The translations under genes were made by a program, and so were the position numbers. The notes under the pieces are model-generated. The model saw only the letters and a program-made list of their open reading frames with translations, was not told where the DNA came from and did not search any database. Positions 34,018-48,020 of a DNA stretch of 64,000 nucleotides are shown in pieces. The DNA is from Owenia fusiformis (lineage: Eukaryota > Annelida > Polychaeta > Sabellida > Oweniidae): contig CAIIXF020000011.1 of the NCBI GenBank assembly GCA_903813345.2, positions 8,588,842-8,652,841 on the forward strand, in the 5' to 3' direction. The first letter of the stretch is position 1; each line of letters begins with the position of its first letter.

Positions 34018-37000
34018 CAGGGCGTATCAGAAAAAAAGCAACAAGCAGTTATCTCGTACTAGTGATGACTACATCAATTTCATTTGATTTACCATGAAGC
34101 CACATCCCTCCTCTTTGCAATGATATGTCATTCATTCGCATGTGGTCATGGTTGGGTGAGAAATCCTTCCATTTCCACAGTGTGTCAAAATCGGCTCTGG
34201 ACCAATTTCAGATATTGCAAAAATCAGTGCACGGGCTAAGTACCAATGAAAGTGCTTCTGACTTGAATTGTTGTGACTTTTTCTTTTGGAGCTATCTCAG
34301 GAGCATCTGTGCTCACCATTCCTCCACCAGATATTGCAAAATATGGAAAAAGAATTGCCAATGGGCTGCTTTTCTCCGCTTTAACCCACATATGACTCTG
34401 GGCTGAACCATGCATGACATGGAGAGATGAGCGCATCTTTATGTACAAAGAAGTGGTGGCAATATGGAGGGGTATAGGATGTATTCTTGTAAGAGTATGA
34501 ACACTTACCTGCCACACCTTCTCCCAAGTGTCCTTATGCCCCATGTGCACTGACTTTTGCAAACTTGGGTCCGAGCTGAATTTTACCCCACTTCGCGAAT
34601 TTAATGATTATTCGGCCAGCCATGACTCCCTTTGAATGAATGACATTCCATTGCAAAGAGGAGTAATTTGGATTTTTGGTACATTGATTGAAATTGATGT
34701 AGTCATTATACTATCTACTCAGGGACCCAAGTTCTGAGAAACAGCTAGAAAGTGAAAATGGATATTGGAAAGTATTACGCGAGATTTTTTCAGTTCTTGT
34801 TGGAAAATAAGTTACTTTTATGATGTGGGGTGATATCTAGAGTTTGAGACTTGCGAAAATAAGATATCTTCATCTTTATACCCCCCGCCCTATAATTTTA
34901 GGGGGGTCAGAAGAAAATAGACTTTAATTCATAACTTTGGAAGTATATGAGATATAAACTTAATTTTTTCACCAAAATTTATGAAATAACATCAGTAATG
35001 AAGAAAAAAATATTTTGAATGAAAAAAAGCTAATTTGCATAATTTAACCCTTAAACTGCCATAAAAACTAGTAAATGACGAAATGATGTTATATCACATT
35101 TACTGTTATTGCCTTCATATGAAGTTATAACTTATGAAATAATTCCTAAAAATGCATCTATATATTTATAATAAATGTGCAAAATATTAGAAGTGTATCT
35201 TAGATAAAGACTGTGAAAAAAATTCTCCCCCTACCCAGATTTTTGAGGGGAGGGGGTCAAATAAAAATGGACTTTAATTCATAATTTTAAAAGTATATGA
35301 GGTACAAACTTAATTTTTTCACCAAAGTTTATGTAATAACATCAGTAATTCAGAAAAAATATTTTTGATACGCAAATAAGTTAATTTGCATAATTTAACC
35401 CTTATACAGTCATAAAAACTGTTAAATGACGATGCGATAAAATACGACATTTACTCTAATTGACCTCTCATGAAGTTTTAACAAATAAAGTAATTCCTAA
35501 AAATGCATCTATATATGTATAACAGATGTGCAAAATATTAAAAGTGTATCTTACATAACGACGCTGAAAAAAATTTGTCCCCCTACCCAGATATTTGAGG
35601 GGGGTCAAATGGAAATGGACTTTAATTCATAACTTTGGAAGTATATGAGGTACAAACTTAATTCTTTCACCAAAATTTATGTTATAACGTCAGTAATTCA
35701 GAAAAATATCTTGATATGAAAATAAGCTAATTTGCATAATTTAACCCTTATACAGTCATAAAAAACGTTAAATGACAAAGTGATGAAATACGACGTCTAT
35801 GAAGTTATAACTTGTGAAATAATTCCTAGAAATACATTTACAACAGGTATGCACAATATAAAAAGGGTATTGTATATAATGAGTGTGAAAAAAATCTCAC
35901 ACCCTACCCTAATATTTTAGGGTTGGGGGAAGTTAAAAGAAAATAATAAACTTTGATTCATAACTTTGAAATCGTATAAGAAAGAGCTTATACATGTATT
36001 TCTTCGCCAGAATATTGAGAAATCACATCAAGAATGAAACAAATATTACATTGAAACAATATTATACTAGTAGTAGTAAATTTATTAATTAAAGTCTAAC
36101 GCACTAAAGATGTTACATTAAGATACATACATGAATTAAAACAATTCCTGGTTGATGCCGACCTATTAGAGACCATCGCATGTAACTATTTCACGACTTT
36201 TGACTAACATATTTATCATACATTTTCCAAGTGTCCTTTGAACAGTTTTTTTTCATTCATTATTATACAATATTTTCCTAGACTTGTATACATGTAAAAG
36301 TCACTATGGATATCAGTCATTTAGGCAAACAGACTTAATCGTTCATTTTCAAACATATGACATTCTACTTTAAAGTGAGTTTCTGTCTCTATTGACTGTC
36401 CACATGGGCACGATCTCTGGTCTAGGGGAGTTGCGTTATTTTTGTTTATATTTCAATATAAAAACAAACCATCATTGGATGTATTACACTTGTTTGCAGC
36501 ATCCAAAATGATATTAGAGCATTACCACTAATTATGGATGCATTTTTGGTTTATAACAATTATACATTTCAATGAATGCTTACAAACCACTTTTTGAGAT
36601 TCCAGAGCCAGGGAATGGATTTGGATGTCAAGTGGTTCATATTACTCTTGAGACCATTAAAATGACCAAAAAAACGAAACTTGATATAACAAAAATCCCA
36701 AAGTCATTTTGCACATGCAAACGATACAAGGACAAAGCAATATGTTAAACCACTTGCTCATGTGCCACTGCAGGTACAGAATGTTTTGCTGCATGTTCAT
36801 GCGGCTCAAAGGAAAGTGAGTGTGGACGGGAATAAGTGGATTAACCCAAATATATATGATGACATTTTCACTGCATCAGGTACCTACAACCTAGAATATG
36901 ACACCAGTCCTCACAGTGACTCTGATTATGGTTCAATAAACTTTAGAATTGTTATGGTTACCTTTTTAAGGGTTATTCTGAAACATTGCAAGTTCAATTC

Positions 37001-39839
37001 AACTCAATTTATTCATTCATTTAATCATTATGTGTACACATATTATTAATAATAGGTGGCACCACAGGTGATGCTTAAATACCCGTACATATAGTAGTTA
37101 AATCATGAAGTATATCATTATGTTGTCAACGAATCAAACCGGAATGTAATCACAAAAGTTAGATTATAATAAATAAAGGTATGGGGGATCCATGATGCTC
37201 GTTTCATTTGAAGCCAAGAAGGTGCCATATGCCATGGGGAAATTTTATGAATGTGTAGCTTCATTAATTATTATTTAAAGATGCCAGGCTACCGCATTGA
37301 CGCAAATAATCTTTAAAAGTGTGATTCTTATAAAATATTAGTTATTATTTTACCTTCCCCAAGGTTGGTATGGTCAGAATTATTATTTTAGATCTTAAGT
37401 AGTTTGGAGCAGCCCCCAGGTTGGCCCATGTACCTCCCTTGAGAGCCTACCCTTCTTACTGAAGAAACAAGAAATGATATAGTCAACTAAAGATTAATAA
37501 GCTAAGAGAATATGCTTCTTCAGTTTTGATTTAAGAAAAGAAATGGAATTTGACTTTTTTATTTCTTCTGGGAGATTGTTCCATATGGAGTAACCACTAA
37601 AGGCTATTGTTTTTTGCCATAATTTTCAGTTTTGCTTTAGGAAGGGTGAAGTTTGATTTGCCTCTAGTATTATATCTATGAAAATCTCCATGGGTATTGA
37701 AATAGTTGGGAAAAATAGCTTCATAATTGTTGATATCATTTTTCCATTTAAATGCTAGTATTAAGAAAGGATATATTGTCAAAGTCCTTACTTCATGTGA
37801 AGTCAATTTCAGTATAGAACCACTTTGCCTTATAATGATTCTCATGACTGTTTGAAGCGTAAATTATGCAAATTAGTTGAAATATAGTATTGTCCCCATG
37901 TAATATTCGTTTCATTATTGATGTGATTTCTCAATTTTCAGCGAAGAAATATAAATATAATAAATTATTTCAAAGTTATGAGTTAAAGTCTATTATTTTC
38001 TTTAACCCCCCCCCCCGAGCCCTCAAAATTATTAAGGTAGGGTGTAAGATTCTTTTCACACTCATTATATAAAATAACCTCTTTATATTGTGCATATCTG
38101 TTGTACATTTTTTCTCGAAGTTATAACTTCATAAGAAGTCAATTAAAGTAAATGCCATATTTTATCACTTCGTCATTTAACGTTTTTTATTACTTTATAA
38201 GGGTTAAATTGTGCAAATTAGCTTATTTGCATATCAAAAAATATTTTTTCTGAATTACTGATGTTATAACATAAATTTTGGTGAAAAATTAAGTTTGTAC
38301 CTCATATACTTCCAAAGTTATGAATTAAAGTCCATTTTCATTGTGACCCCCCCCCTCAAATATCTGGGTAGAGGGAGAATTTTTTTCACAGTCGTTATGT
38401 AAGATACACTTTTAATATTTTGCACATCTGTTATACATATATAAATGCAACTATATGAATTATTTCATAAGTTATAACTTCATGAGAGGTCGATTAAAAT
38501 AAATGTCGTATTTTATCGTTTTGTCATTTAACGGTTTTTATGACTGTATAAGGGTTAAATTATGCAAATTAGCTTATTTGCATATCAAAAATGTTTTTTA
38601 TTAGTTACTGATGTTATTACATAAATTCTGGTGAACAAATAGGTTTATACCTCATATACTTCCAAAGTTATAAATTAAAGTCCATTTTCAGTTGACCCCC
38701 CTGAAATATCTGGGTAGGGGGAGAACTTTTTTCACAATCTATATATAAGATGCACTTTTAATATTTTTCACATCTATTATACATATATAGATGCATTTTT
38801 AGGAATTATTTCATCAGTTATAACTTCATATGAAGGTAATTACAGTAAATGTCGTATATTATCATTTTGTCATTTAATAGTTTTATGGCGGTTTAAGGGT
38901 TAAATTATGCAAATTAGCTTATTTTTGTTCAAAATATTTTTTTCTCCATTACTGATATTATTTTGTAAATTTTGGTGAAAAAATTAAGTTTGTAGCTTAT
39001 ATACTTCCAAAGTTATGAATTAAAGTTTATTTTCTTCTGACCCCCTCCCTTCAATTTTAGGGTAAGGGGAGAAATATTTTTCACAGTCGTTATGTAAGAT
39101 ACACTTTTAATATTTTGCACATCTAATATACATATATAGATGCATTTTTAGGAATTATTTCATAAGTTATAACTTCATATGAAGGCAATTACAGTAAAAG
39201 TTGTTTATTATTATTCCGTTATTTAATAGTTTTTATGGCGGTTTAAGGGTTAACTTATGCAAATTAGCTTATTTTCGTTTGAAATATTTTTTTCTGCATT
39301 ACTGATGTCATTCTATAAATTATGGTGAAAAAATTAAGTTTGTATCTCATTTACTTCCAAAGTTATGAATTAAAGTTTATTTTCTTCTGACCCCCCTGAA
39401 ATTATAGGGTGGGGGGTATAAAGATGAGGATATCTTATTTTCGCAAGCCTCAAACTCTAGATATCACCCCACATCATAAAATAAATATATTTTCCAACAA
39501 GAAAATGAAAAAATCTCGCGTAATACTCTCCAATATTCAAAAACAAAAATATTCAGGCTGGGTCCCTAAGTAATCGGTTTCATGTTTTCTTCCAATATTG
39601 CATTGGGCCCCTTACACTGACTTTCGCGATGTTTATAAATTGGTCCCAAGCTAATTTTGGCCCACTTTGGAAAAGGAATGATTACTCGCCCAACCATGGC
39701 CCAATATCAACGAATGGTATACCATTGGAAAGAGGAGACGCATGGCTTCATGGTACATTGAATGAAATCAATGCTGTTATCACTGGTTTTGTGCTTTTCC
39801 GAGATAGCAATCTGTTGCGTTTTTTTTGATACGCACTTT
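34018..39839. mobile_element. 5.8 kb fold-back element built of ~350-bp units
   Basis: It starts after TA with CAGGGCGTATCAGAAAAAAA and ends with a complementary GATACGCAC near 39836. About 120 bp of both ends pair (for example GTACCATGAAGCCA near the right end against TACCATGAAGCCACA on the left). The left end also has a local hairpin partner at 34557-34740. Arms 34830-36050 and 37840-39490 each hold three to four ~350-bp units carrying AACTTTGGAAGTATATGAG and GCTAATTTGCATAATTTAACC, in opposite orientation. The central 36.05-37.84 kb is a single-copy loop. No transposase was seen. Confidence 0.75.
36995..37230 (+). repeat. Dispersed repeat, copy B
   Basis: Relative of 18110-18345, same orientation, lying in the loop of the 5.8 kb fold-back. 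Both copies sit inside fold-back elements. The 95-residue frame just upstream (36762-37049) overlaps it and has no recognised domain. Confidence 0.5.
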
Positions 39840-39857
39840 TATAGATATTTTGACATA

Positions 39858-40022
39858 CACTCCCCTCCATAAGTTTGGCAACCTTTTTTCCCCCATTGAA
39901 CTACGTGTTAAAGCCTCTTTACCTTTGAATTTTTATTTACTTAACCTAAAATTCAAACGTGAAGAGGCTTTAACACGTAGTTCAATGGGGGAAATAGGTT
40001 GCAAAACTTATGGAGGGGAGTG
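39858..40022. mobile_element. 165-bp near-perfect hairpin MITE, CACTCCCCTCCATAAGTTT ends
   Basis: TA flanks both ends (39856-39857, 40023-40024). The arms, about 75 bp each, are almost fully complementary and include CCCCCATTGAACTACGTGTT and its complement AACACGTAGTTCAATGGGGG. It abuts the end of the 5.8 kb fold-back. The near-perfect arms suggest a recent insertion. Confidence 0.85.
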
Positions 40023-40339
40023 TATGTACAGTATCTATCGTATTTACAGTTCTTGATGCTGACTGATACAATTATTCTCCATACTCCTTTTCTCTCTCTG
40101 GTATCTTATTAATATGACTTGTTTGGTGTGTTATGCTCCGTTTTTCATAACTAACAGAAAACTACCAGGTTTTTCCAGTTAATTATAAGGAACTCTAATG
40201 AACTGAAATTGGAACAGATTACAGAAATTACCAAAACAATATAACTTAAAGATATGTGATTGTGTTAAATAGTTTAAAATACAGAGTAAATTGTAAATAA
40301 AAATCAAGACAGAATAAATGATCACTATTCCATTGTAGT

Positions 40340-43300
40340 TGTACTCAAGGCATCGTTGTCTCTAGTCTGGTCTATGGGTGATCTCCATTTCAATGGGATA
40401 AAGTCTAGATGATCACTACATGTATTCCGTTTGGACACATACACTTAAGGCCTCGTATATGCTCTAGTCTTTGGATGATCTCTATTCCACTGGGGTAGAT
40501 GCACTCAAGGCATCATTGTTAGCTGATCATCGTATCTGCTTTGGTCAGTGTTTTATTTATTCAAGGCATCATTGTCTCTGCTATGGTTTGTAGTTGATCA
40601 CAATTCCATTTAGGTAGATGTACTCAAAGCATCGTTGTCTCTGGTCCTTGGATGATCACTATTACATTGGTGTAGATGTACTCAAGGCATCATTGTATCT
40701 GCTCTGGTCTTTGGGTGATCACAATTCCATTTGGGTAGATGTACTCAAAGCATTGTTGTCTCTGGTCCTTGGATGATCACTATTCCATTGGGGTAGATGT
40801 ACTCAAGGCATCGTTGTCTCTGGTCCTTGGATGATCACTATTCCATTGGGGTAGATGAACTCAAGGCATCGTTGCCTCTGGTCCTTGGATGATCACCATT
40901 CCATTGGTGTAGATGTACTCAAGGCATCATTGTATCTGCTCTTGTCTTTGGGTAATCACAATTCCATTTGGGTAGATGTACTCAAGGCATCGTTGTCTCT
41001 GGTCCTTGGATGATCACTATTCCATTGGGGTAGATGTACTCAAGGCATCATTGTATCTGCTCTGGTCTTTGGATGATCACAATTCCATTGGTGTAGATGT
41101 ACTCAAGGCATCATTGTATCTGCTCTTGTCATTGGGTGATCACTATTCCATTGGGGTAGATGTACTCAAGGCATCATTGTATCAATTCAATTTCAATTCA
41201 ATTCAATTCAATGCTCTTGTCTTTGGGTGATCACGATTCCATTTGGGTAGATTTACTCAAGGCATCGTTGTCTCTGGTCCTTGGATGATTACTATTCCAT
41301 TGGGGTAGATGTACTCAAGGCATCATTGTATCTGCTCTGGTCTTTGGATGATCACAATTCCATTTGGGTATATGTACTCAAGGCATCATTGTATCTGCTC
41401 TTGGCTCTGGGTGATCACAATTCTATTTGGGTAGATGTACTCAAGGCATCGTTGTCTCTGGTCCTTGGATGATCACTATTCCATTGGTGTAGATGTACTC
41501 AAGGCATCATTGTATCTGCTCTTGTCTTTGGGTGATCACAATTCCATTTGGGTAGATGTACTCAAGGCATCGTTGTCTCTGGTCCTTGGATGATCACTAT
41601 TCCATTGGTGTAGATGTACTCAAGGCATCATTGTATCTGCTCTGGTCTTTGGGTGATCTCAATTCCATTCGGGTAGATGTACTCAAGGCATCATTGTCTT
41701 GGGTCCTTGGATGATCACTATTTCATTGGGGTAGATGTACTCAAGGCATCATTGTATCTGCTCTTGTCTTTGGGTAATCACAATTCCATTTGGGTAGATG
41801 TACTCAAGGCATCGTTGTCTCTGGTCCTTGGATGATCACTATTCCATTGGTGTAGATGTACTCAAGGCATCATTGTATCTGCTCTTGTCATTGGGTGATC
41901 ACTATTCCATTGGGGAAGATGTACTCAAGGCATCATTGTATCTGCTCTTGTCTTTGGGTGATCACAATTCCATTTGGGTAGATGTACTCAAGGCATCGTT
42001 GTCTCTGGTCCTTGGATGATCACTATTCCATTGGTGTAGATGTACTCAAGGCATCATTGTATCTGCTCTGGTCTTTGGGTGATCACAATTCCATTTGGGT
42101 AGATGTACTCAAAGCATCGTTGTCTCTGGTCCTTGGATGATCCCTATTCCATTGGTGTAGATGTACTCAAGGCATCATTGTATATGCTCTTGTCTTTGGG
42201 CGATCACAGTTTCATTAGGGTAGATGTAATCAAAGCATCATTGTCTCTATTCCATCGGAGTAGATGTACTCAAGACATCATTGTATCTGCTCTGGTCTTT
42301 GGGTGATCACAGTTTCTTTGGGGTAGATGTACTCAAAGCATCACTGTCTCTATTCCATTGGTGTAGATGTACTCAAAGCATCATTGTATCTGCTCTTGTC
42401 TTTGGGTGATCATTATCCTGTTGGGTCATTCTACTCAATGCATGGTGTATTTTGTCATGTCTGTAGGTTAACACAATTCCATTGGGGTAGATGTACTCAA
42501 GGCATCATTGCATCTGCTCTTGTCTTTGGGTGATCACAATTCCATTGAGGTAGATGTACTCAGGGCATCATTGTATCTGCTCTGGTCTTTAGGTGATCAC
42601 TATTCCATTGAGGTAGATGTACTCAGGGCATCATTGTATCTGCTCTGGTCTTTAGGTGATCACTATTCCATTGAGGTAGATGTACTCAGGGCATCATTGT
42701 ATCTGCTCTGTAGGTGATCACTATTCCATTGAGGTAGATGTACTCAGGGCATCATTGTATCTGCTCTGTAGGTGATCACTATTCCATTGAGGTAGATGTA
42801 CTCAGGGCATCATTGTATCTGCTCTGGTCTTTAGGTGATCACTATTCCATTGAGGTGGATGTACTCAGGGCATCATTGTATCTGCTCTGTAGGTGATCAC
42901 TATTCCATTGAGGTAGATGTACTCAGGGCATCATTGTATCTGCTCTGGTCTGTAGGTGATCACTATTCCATTAGGGTAGATGTACTCAGGGCATCATTGT
43001 ATCTGCTCTGTAGGTGATCACTATTCCATTGAGGTAGATGTACTCAGGGCATCATTGTATCTGCTCTGTAGGTGATCACTATTCCATTGAGGTAGATGTA
43101 CTCAGGGCATCATTGTATCTGCTCTGGTCTTTAGGTGATCACTATTCCATTGAGGTGGATGTACTCAGGGCATCATTGTATCTGCTCTGTAGGTGATCAC
43201 TATTCCATTGAGGTAGATGTACTCAGGGCATCATTGTATCTGCTCTGGTCTTTAGGTGATCACTATTCCATTGAGGTAGATGTACTCAGGGCATCATTGT

Positions 43301-44715
43301 ATCTGCTCTGGTCTGTTGGTGATCACTATTCCAATGAGGTAGATGTACTCAGGGCATCATTGTATCTGCTCTGTAGGTGATCACTATTCCATTGAGGTAG
43401 ATGTACTCAGGGCATCATTGTATCTGCTCTGGTCTTTAGGTGATCACTATTCCATTGAGGTAGATGTACTCAGGGCATCATTGTATCTGCTCTGGTCTGT
43501 TTGTGATCACTATTCCAATGAGGTAGATGTACTCAAGGCATCATTGTATCTGCTCTGTAGGTGATCACTATTCCATTGAGGTAGATGTACTCAGGGCATC
43601 ATTGTATCTGCTCTGGTCTGTAGGTGATCACTATTCCATTAGGGTAGATGTACTCAGGGGATCATTGTATCTGCTCTGGTCTTTAGGTGATCACTATTCC
43701 ATTGAGGTAGATGTACTCAGGGCATCATTGTATCTGCTCTGGTCTTTAGGTGATCACTATTCCATTGAGGTAGATGTACTCAGGGCATCATTGTATCTGC
43801 TCTGTAGGTGATCACTATTCCATTGAGGTAGATGTACTCAGGGCATCATTGTATCTGCTCTGTAGGTGATCACTATTCCATTGAGGTAGATGTACTCAGG
43901 GCATCATTGTATCTGCTCTGGTCTTTAGGTGATCACTATTCCATTGAGGTGGATGTACTCAGGGCATCATTGTATCTGCTCTGTAGGTGATCACTATTCC
44001 ATTGAGGTAGATGTACTCAGGGCATCATTGTATCTGCTCTGGTCTTTAGGTGATCACTATTCCATTGAGGTAGATGTACTCAGGGCATCATTGTATCTGC
44101 TCTGGTCTGTTGGTGATCACTATTCCAATGAGGTAGATGTACTCAGGGCATCATTGTATCTGCTCTGTAGGTGATCACTATTCCATTGAGGTAGATGTAC
44201 TCAGGGTATCATTGTATCTGCTCTGGTCTGTTGGTGATCACTATTCCATTAGGGTAGATGTACTCAGGGCATCATTGTATCTGCTCTGTAGGTAATCACT
44301 ATTCCATTGAGGTAGATGTACTCAGGGCATCATTGTATCTGCTCTGGTCTTTAGGTGATCACTATTCCATTGAGGTAGATGTACTCAGGGCATCATTGTA
44401 TCTGCTCTGGTCTGTTGGTGATCACTATTCCAATGAGGTAGATGTACTCAGGGCATCAGTGTATCTGCTCTGGTCTGTTTGTGATCACTATTCCAATGAG
44501 GTAGATGTACTCAAGGCATCATTGTATCTGCTCTGTAGGTGATCACTATTCCATTGAGGTAGATGTACTCAGGGCATCATTGTATCTGCTCTGGTCTGTA
44601 GGTGATCACTATTCCATTAGGGTAGATGTACTCAGGGGATCATTGTACCTGCTCTTGTCTGTAGGTGATCACTATTCCATTGAGGTAGATGTACTCAGGG
44701 CATCATTCTATCTTG
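40340..44715 (+). repeat. 63-bp minisatellite array, 4.4 kb
   Basis: The unit contains GTGATCACTATTCCATTG, GGTAGATGTACTCAAGGCAT and CATTGTATCTGCTCTGGTCT, with a 56-bp variant lacking GGTCTTT. Left units (40340-42480) are of the CTCAAGG type and diverged; right units (42490-44715) are of the CTCAGGG type and almost identical. A (TTCAA)n patch interrupts it at 41182-41212. Multi-unit blocks are repeated (the block at 42835 recurs at 43135 and 43929). Because 63 is divisible by three, frames stay open as a 21-residue repeat (DHYSIEVDVLRASLYLL core); there is no start or splice evidence for expression. Confidence 0.9.
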
Positions 44716-45580
44716 AAGTTGTAAGAATTGGATCTATTCTGATCCTTGAATGACTTTTCAAACCCATCTTGATTACACACTGGTAAAAGCACCATTAAAA
44801 ACATTGTAGGTATGCTCAAATTGTAAAGTGCAATAATTTCTAAATGAAGGATTACTGCTCAAAAAGGATACTTACTTCTTACCTTCCCAGTGTTCAAGTT
44901 TTGCATCTGTTGATACTGTGATATGTAGTATTGTGATAAACTCATTTATCAAGTAGGTCTACATGTCAATTTGATGAAAGTTGATTGTCAGATTGTGACT
45001 TCCAGTTGGTGCATAATTGTGATTTACAATTAATTGTTGTGAATGATTGCTCTTTGTTTTGAAATCTGATTGTTGCATAAACTGACATTTTAGTGTATAT
45101 GAACACAACTTGCTGGTGTATTAGTCTAGGACTCTGAATTGATAGTACATGTATGTATGAACATTGTTTGCACTAGCTTTGCAAGTTGAGAGAATGTGTT
45201 GATACAGAAGTGAAGCTATTATAACATGTTTAGCACATAATTGTAACATCACATAATTTATAATACTCAAATATATATTTTTTATGAACTAATACAATTA
45301 AGCTTCATGATTATAATCAGTTTTACAAGCATATATATCCAACAAGTATTAAACCTACAGACAACAACAGTATGTGCACTGTTACTAACTAAAACATAAG
45401 TCACTGACATGATAACTTTAAGGAAAAATAAGATTCCACTTATATCTAAACGATTGTATCAAACATAGAGGAGACCGATTATAATACCATTCCTTCGCAT
45501 TTACTAAAAATCCAAAAGTATTTTTCAACAAAAATGTATGTAGATTTCCTCAATTATTATTTTCACCTTGGTGCATTCAT
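44716..45580. other. No gene seen
   Basis: Unique AT-rich sequence between the 63-bp array and the next fold-back; no feature recognised. Confidence 0.5.
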
Positions 45581-46310
45581 TTACAATACAAAGGATCATG
45601 TGCAGTATTGCAAGTGATTTTAGTTAGTCATATTTTTCAACATGAGTACTCTCTGGCCTTAAATACAGTGGTTTTTATTAAAACAATATGTTTTCTTTCA
45701 AGTGAAATATCAATCCAACTGTCTGAAAAATTATTGATTAGGAGTTAGGACCCAAAATTTGCACTTTATTAAAAATGTTCGGCTTATATTCTAAAAAGAG
45801 AATCTTGTTTTTGTCAATTCAAACGTATCAAAGGTTTCTTCACTATATTAACAATCTGAAAAGGGGATGGAGTTTGAAATGCACTTAAGTTAGAACCATA
45901 TATCCCATGCTATTTCCCATAGAGAAAACTCATGCTATCCATTGTTTTCAGCATAATTTTGGTCATTAAAATTGATATCTTCAACAGTCAAAACTAGAGT
46001 TTCAAACCAGAGGTTTTAGATTAGACCCCTTGTTGAAATATATTTTTATGCAATAAAAATCAGAAAAAGAAGATCCTCTTTTAAGCAAATAGGTTCAATA
46101 TTTTGAAAAAATGTTGACATGGGGTCCCTATTCATAATTTTTCGAATTCTTTGATTGATATTTTTATTATTATGGGGACTTCACTTGAAAAAAAACATAT
46201 TGTTTAATAAAAACCACAGTATTTATGGCAAGAAAGTACTCATGGTGAAAGATATGAGTCTGAAATCACTTGCAATACTGCACATGGCCCTTTGTACACT
46301 CTTCTATAAC
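45580..46310. mobile_element. 0.7 kb fold-back repeat
   Basis: The left arm (about 45590-45720) and right arm (about 46180-46300) are complementary, for example TGTGCAGTATTGCAAGTGAT against ATCACTTGCAATACTGCACA. The core 45840-46140 is related in reverse orientation to 17595-18060. The ends are not sharply defined. Confidence 0.65.
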
Positions 46311-47365
46311 TTTACCATTTTAAAATATTTTTTCATACTATACATTTATTTTCATTGAAGGATGCAATGTCTGGAAAATTGTAATGTTACTCACATTTTT
46401 GTCAGTCTCTATACTCTGATTATAATTTTGGACTACAGGAGCAATAATGGAAATCATAACCTTTTCCATGGTAAAAAATGATAGTAGAACTTGGTTAAAA
46501 TCAATAATAAAAATAAGTATATAGGCTAAACCTTTTAGCAGATAATTGTCAGATAATTTTTATAACACTGTAACAGCAATATTAAATTGTTTATATTTTG
46601 TCATGATATTTGGCGAATTGAGAAATCCATCAAGCACTCCTCAAGGCAGTTATAGCTATAATATATAATATATTATAGCTATAATATATGGCAATTTGAA
46701 TTGAAACCAGACACTGTCAGGTAGACATTCTACATCAGCAATCATTATCACTCCAAATACAAAAAGCAAATTAAAAAATATTTGGGTTATGGCAACCATT
46801 TTCAATAAAAACAAATTCAAAACTGCTGATACAGTGTTTTAATTGTTGCAAAACATTGTTTGACAAAAATAACTCCATTGGATTTGGAAGTCATTTTCGA
46901 GACTTCCTCTTTGACCATTTCTAATATGGATCAGATTGGTAAAGATGTCCTAAGTTAGAGAAAAAATGACAGCTAAATTCAAGCACCATAAAAATATCTA
47001 CATGAGAGATCCTAAATGCATATGGCACCGACCAACAAAATTTAGTCTAATTCTGTCAACTGCTCCTTGAGAATTTTGTAAAAGAAATGTATATTGAAAC
47101 TGGCACGACCAAAGATTATAAGAATAGATGTTTATGAATTACTAGTATTCTGGAAATATTTATGATTCTGAAAAAATAGCTACACCTGTCTATGGAGGTA
47201 GTCCTGTTGCAACAGTCTGTAAAATACAACCTAGAATATCCACAATTCCAAGTGATATCTGCCTATTTGAACAATGCATGTATTACATGTTTCTGGAAAA
47301 TGAGAACCCCTATTCTGATACAACATCAAGTTTATAGTTTTTTACAATGTAATATGAAAGTCATT

Positions 47366-47908
47366 GGCACCCACCTGGTTAAAGGTTATAAAAACAGTCA
47401 TGTCTTTACAACAAGACAAAATTTGTCAGCTTTTTAATTTTCAACATTTTCATCAAAAGAGTTTGATTTGTATCCAAATATTTTACTAATATGTTAATAG
47501 TAACATTTGGTTACTGTAAATTGCTTAAATGTGGCGGACTGGGCAAATTTAAGCTGCTATTTGATTTGGCGGATTGACCCATCAGTAATTAAAATGTGAA
47601 TATCGGAGGCAAAGTCATAAATGCATGAGTAATTTGTTATTTTCTTTTTGAACTAATGATTGTTAGTTTTGTGGCTACATATACCTCAACCTCATTTGCT
47701 GAACCAATCATCATCAATCTTATAATTCTTTTCACAGCTCATGACCGCTTGCAACTTTATCTCTCCTGGTATCAGATTGTTTTGTCTGAACCAACAGTGA
47801 TCTATAAGTCGTATAAATAGTATAAAATTGACATTTTTACAAGTTTTATTGTGCACATACACAATGCCAAATTGCAACGACCATTGTCTTTATAACCAGG
47901 TAGGGACC
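47366..47908. mobile_element. MITE with GG(T/C)(C/A)CC(C/T)ACCTGGTT ends
   Basis: The left end GGCACCCACCTGGTTAAAGG pairs with the right end TATAACCAGGTAGGGACC. It is a longer relative of 486-776 and 9677-9961. It lies just beyond the stop of the zinc-finger gene, so it may sit in or next to its 3' UTR. Confidence 0.65.
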
Positions 47909-48020
47909 AGTGAAAGTGGATATGCTAATACTTATCACCATATAGCTGTCTAACAATATAATATACATGATGTATCTCTTGTTCAAATATATACAATATC
48001 ATAAAGTGTCTGAACAACAG

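Noticed and set aside
40976-44753. Series of frames with DHYSIEVDVLRASLYLL repeats that could suggest a repeat protein
   Set aside because: They arise because the 63-bp unit is a multiple of three; 56-bp variants break them, and no signal, start context or flanking exon was seen.
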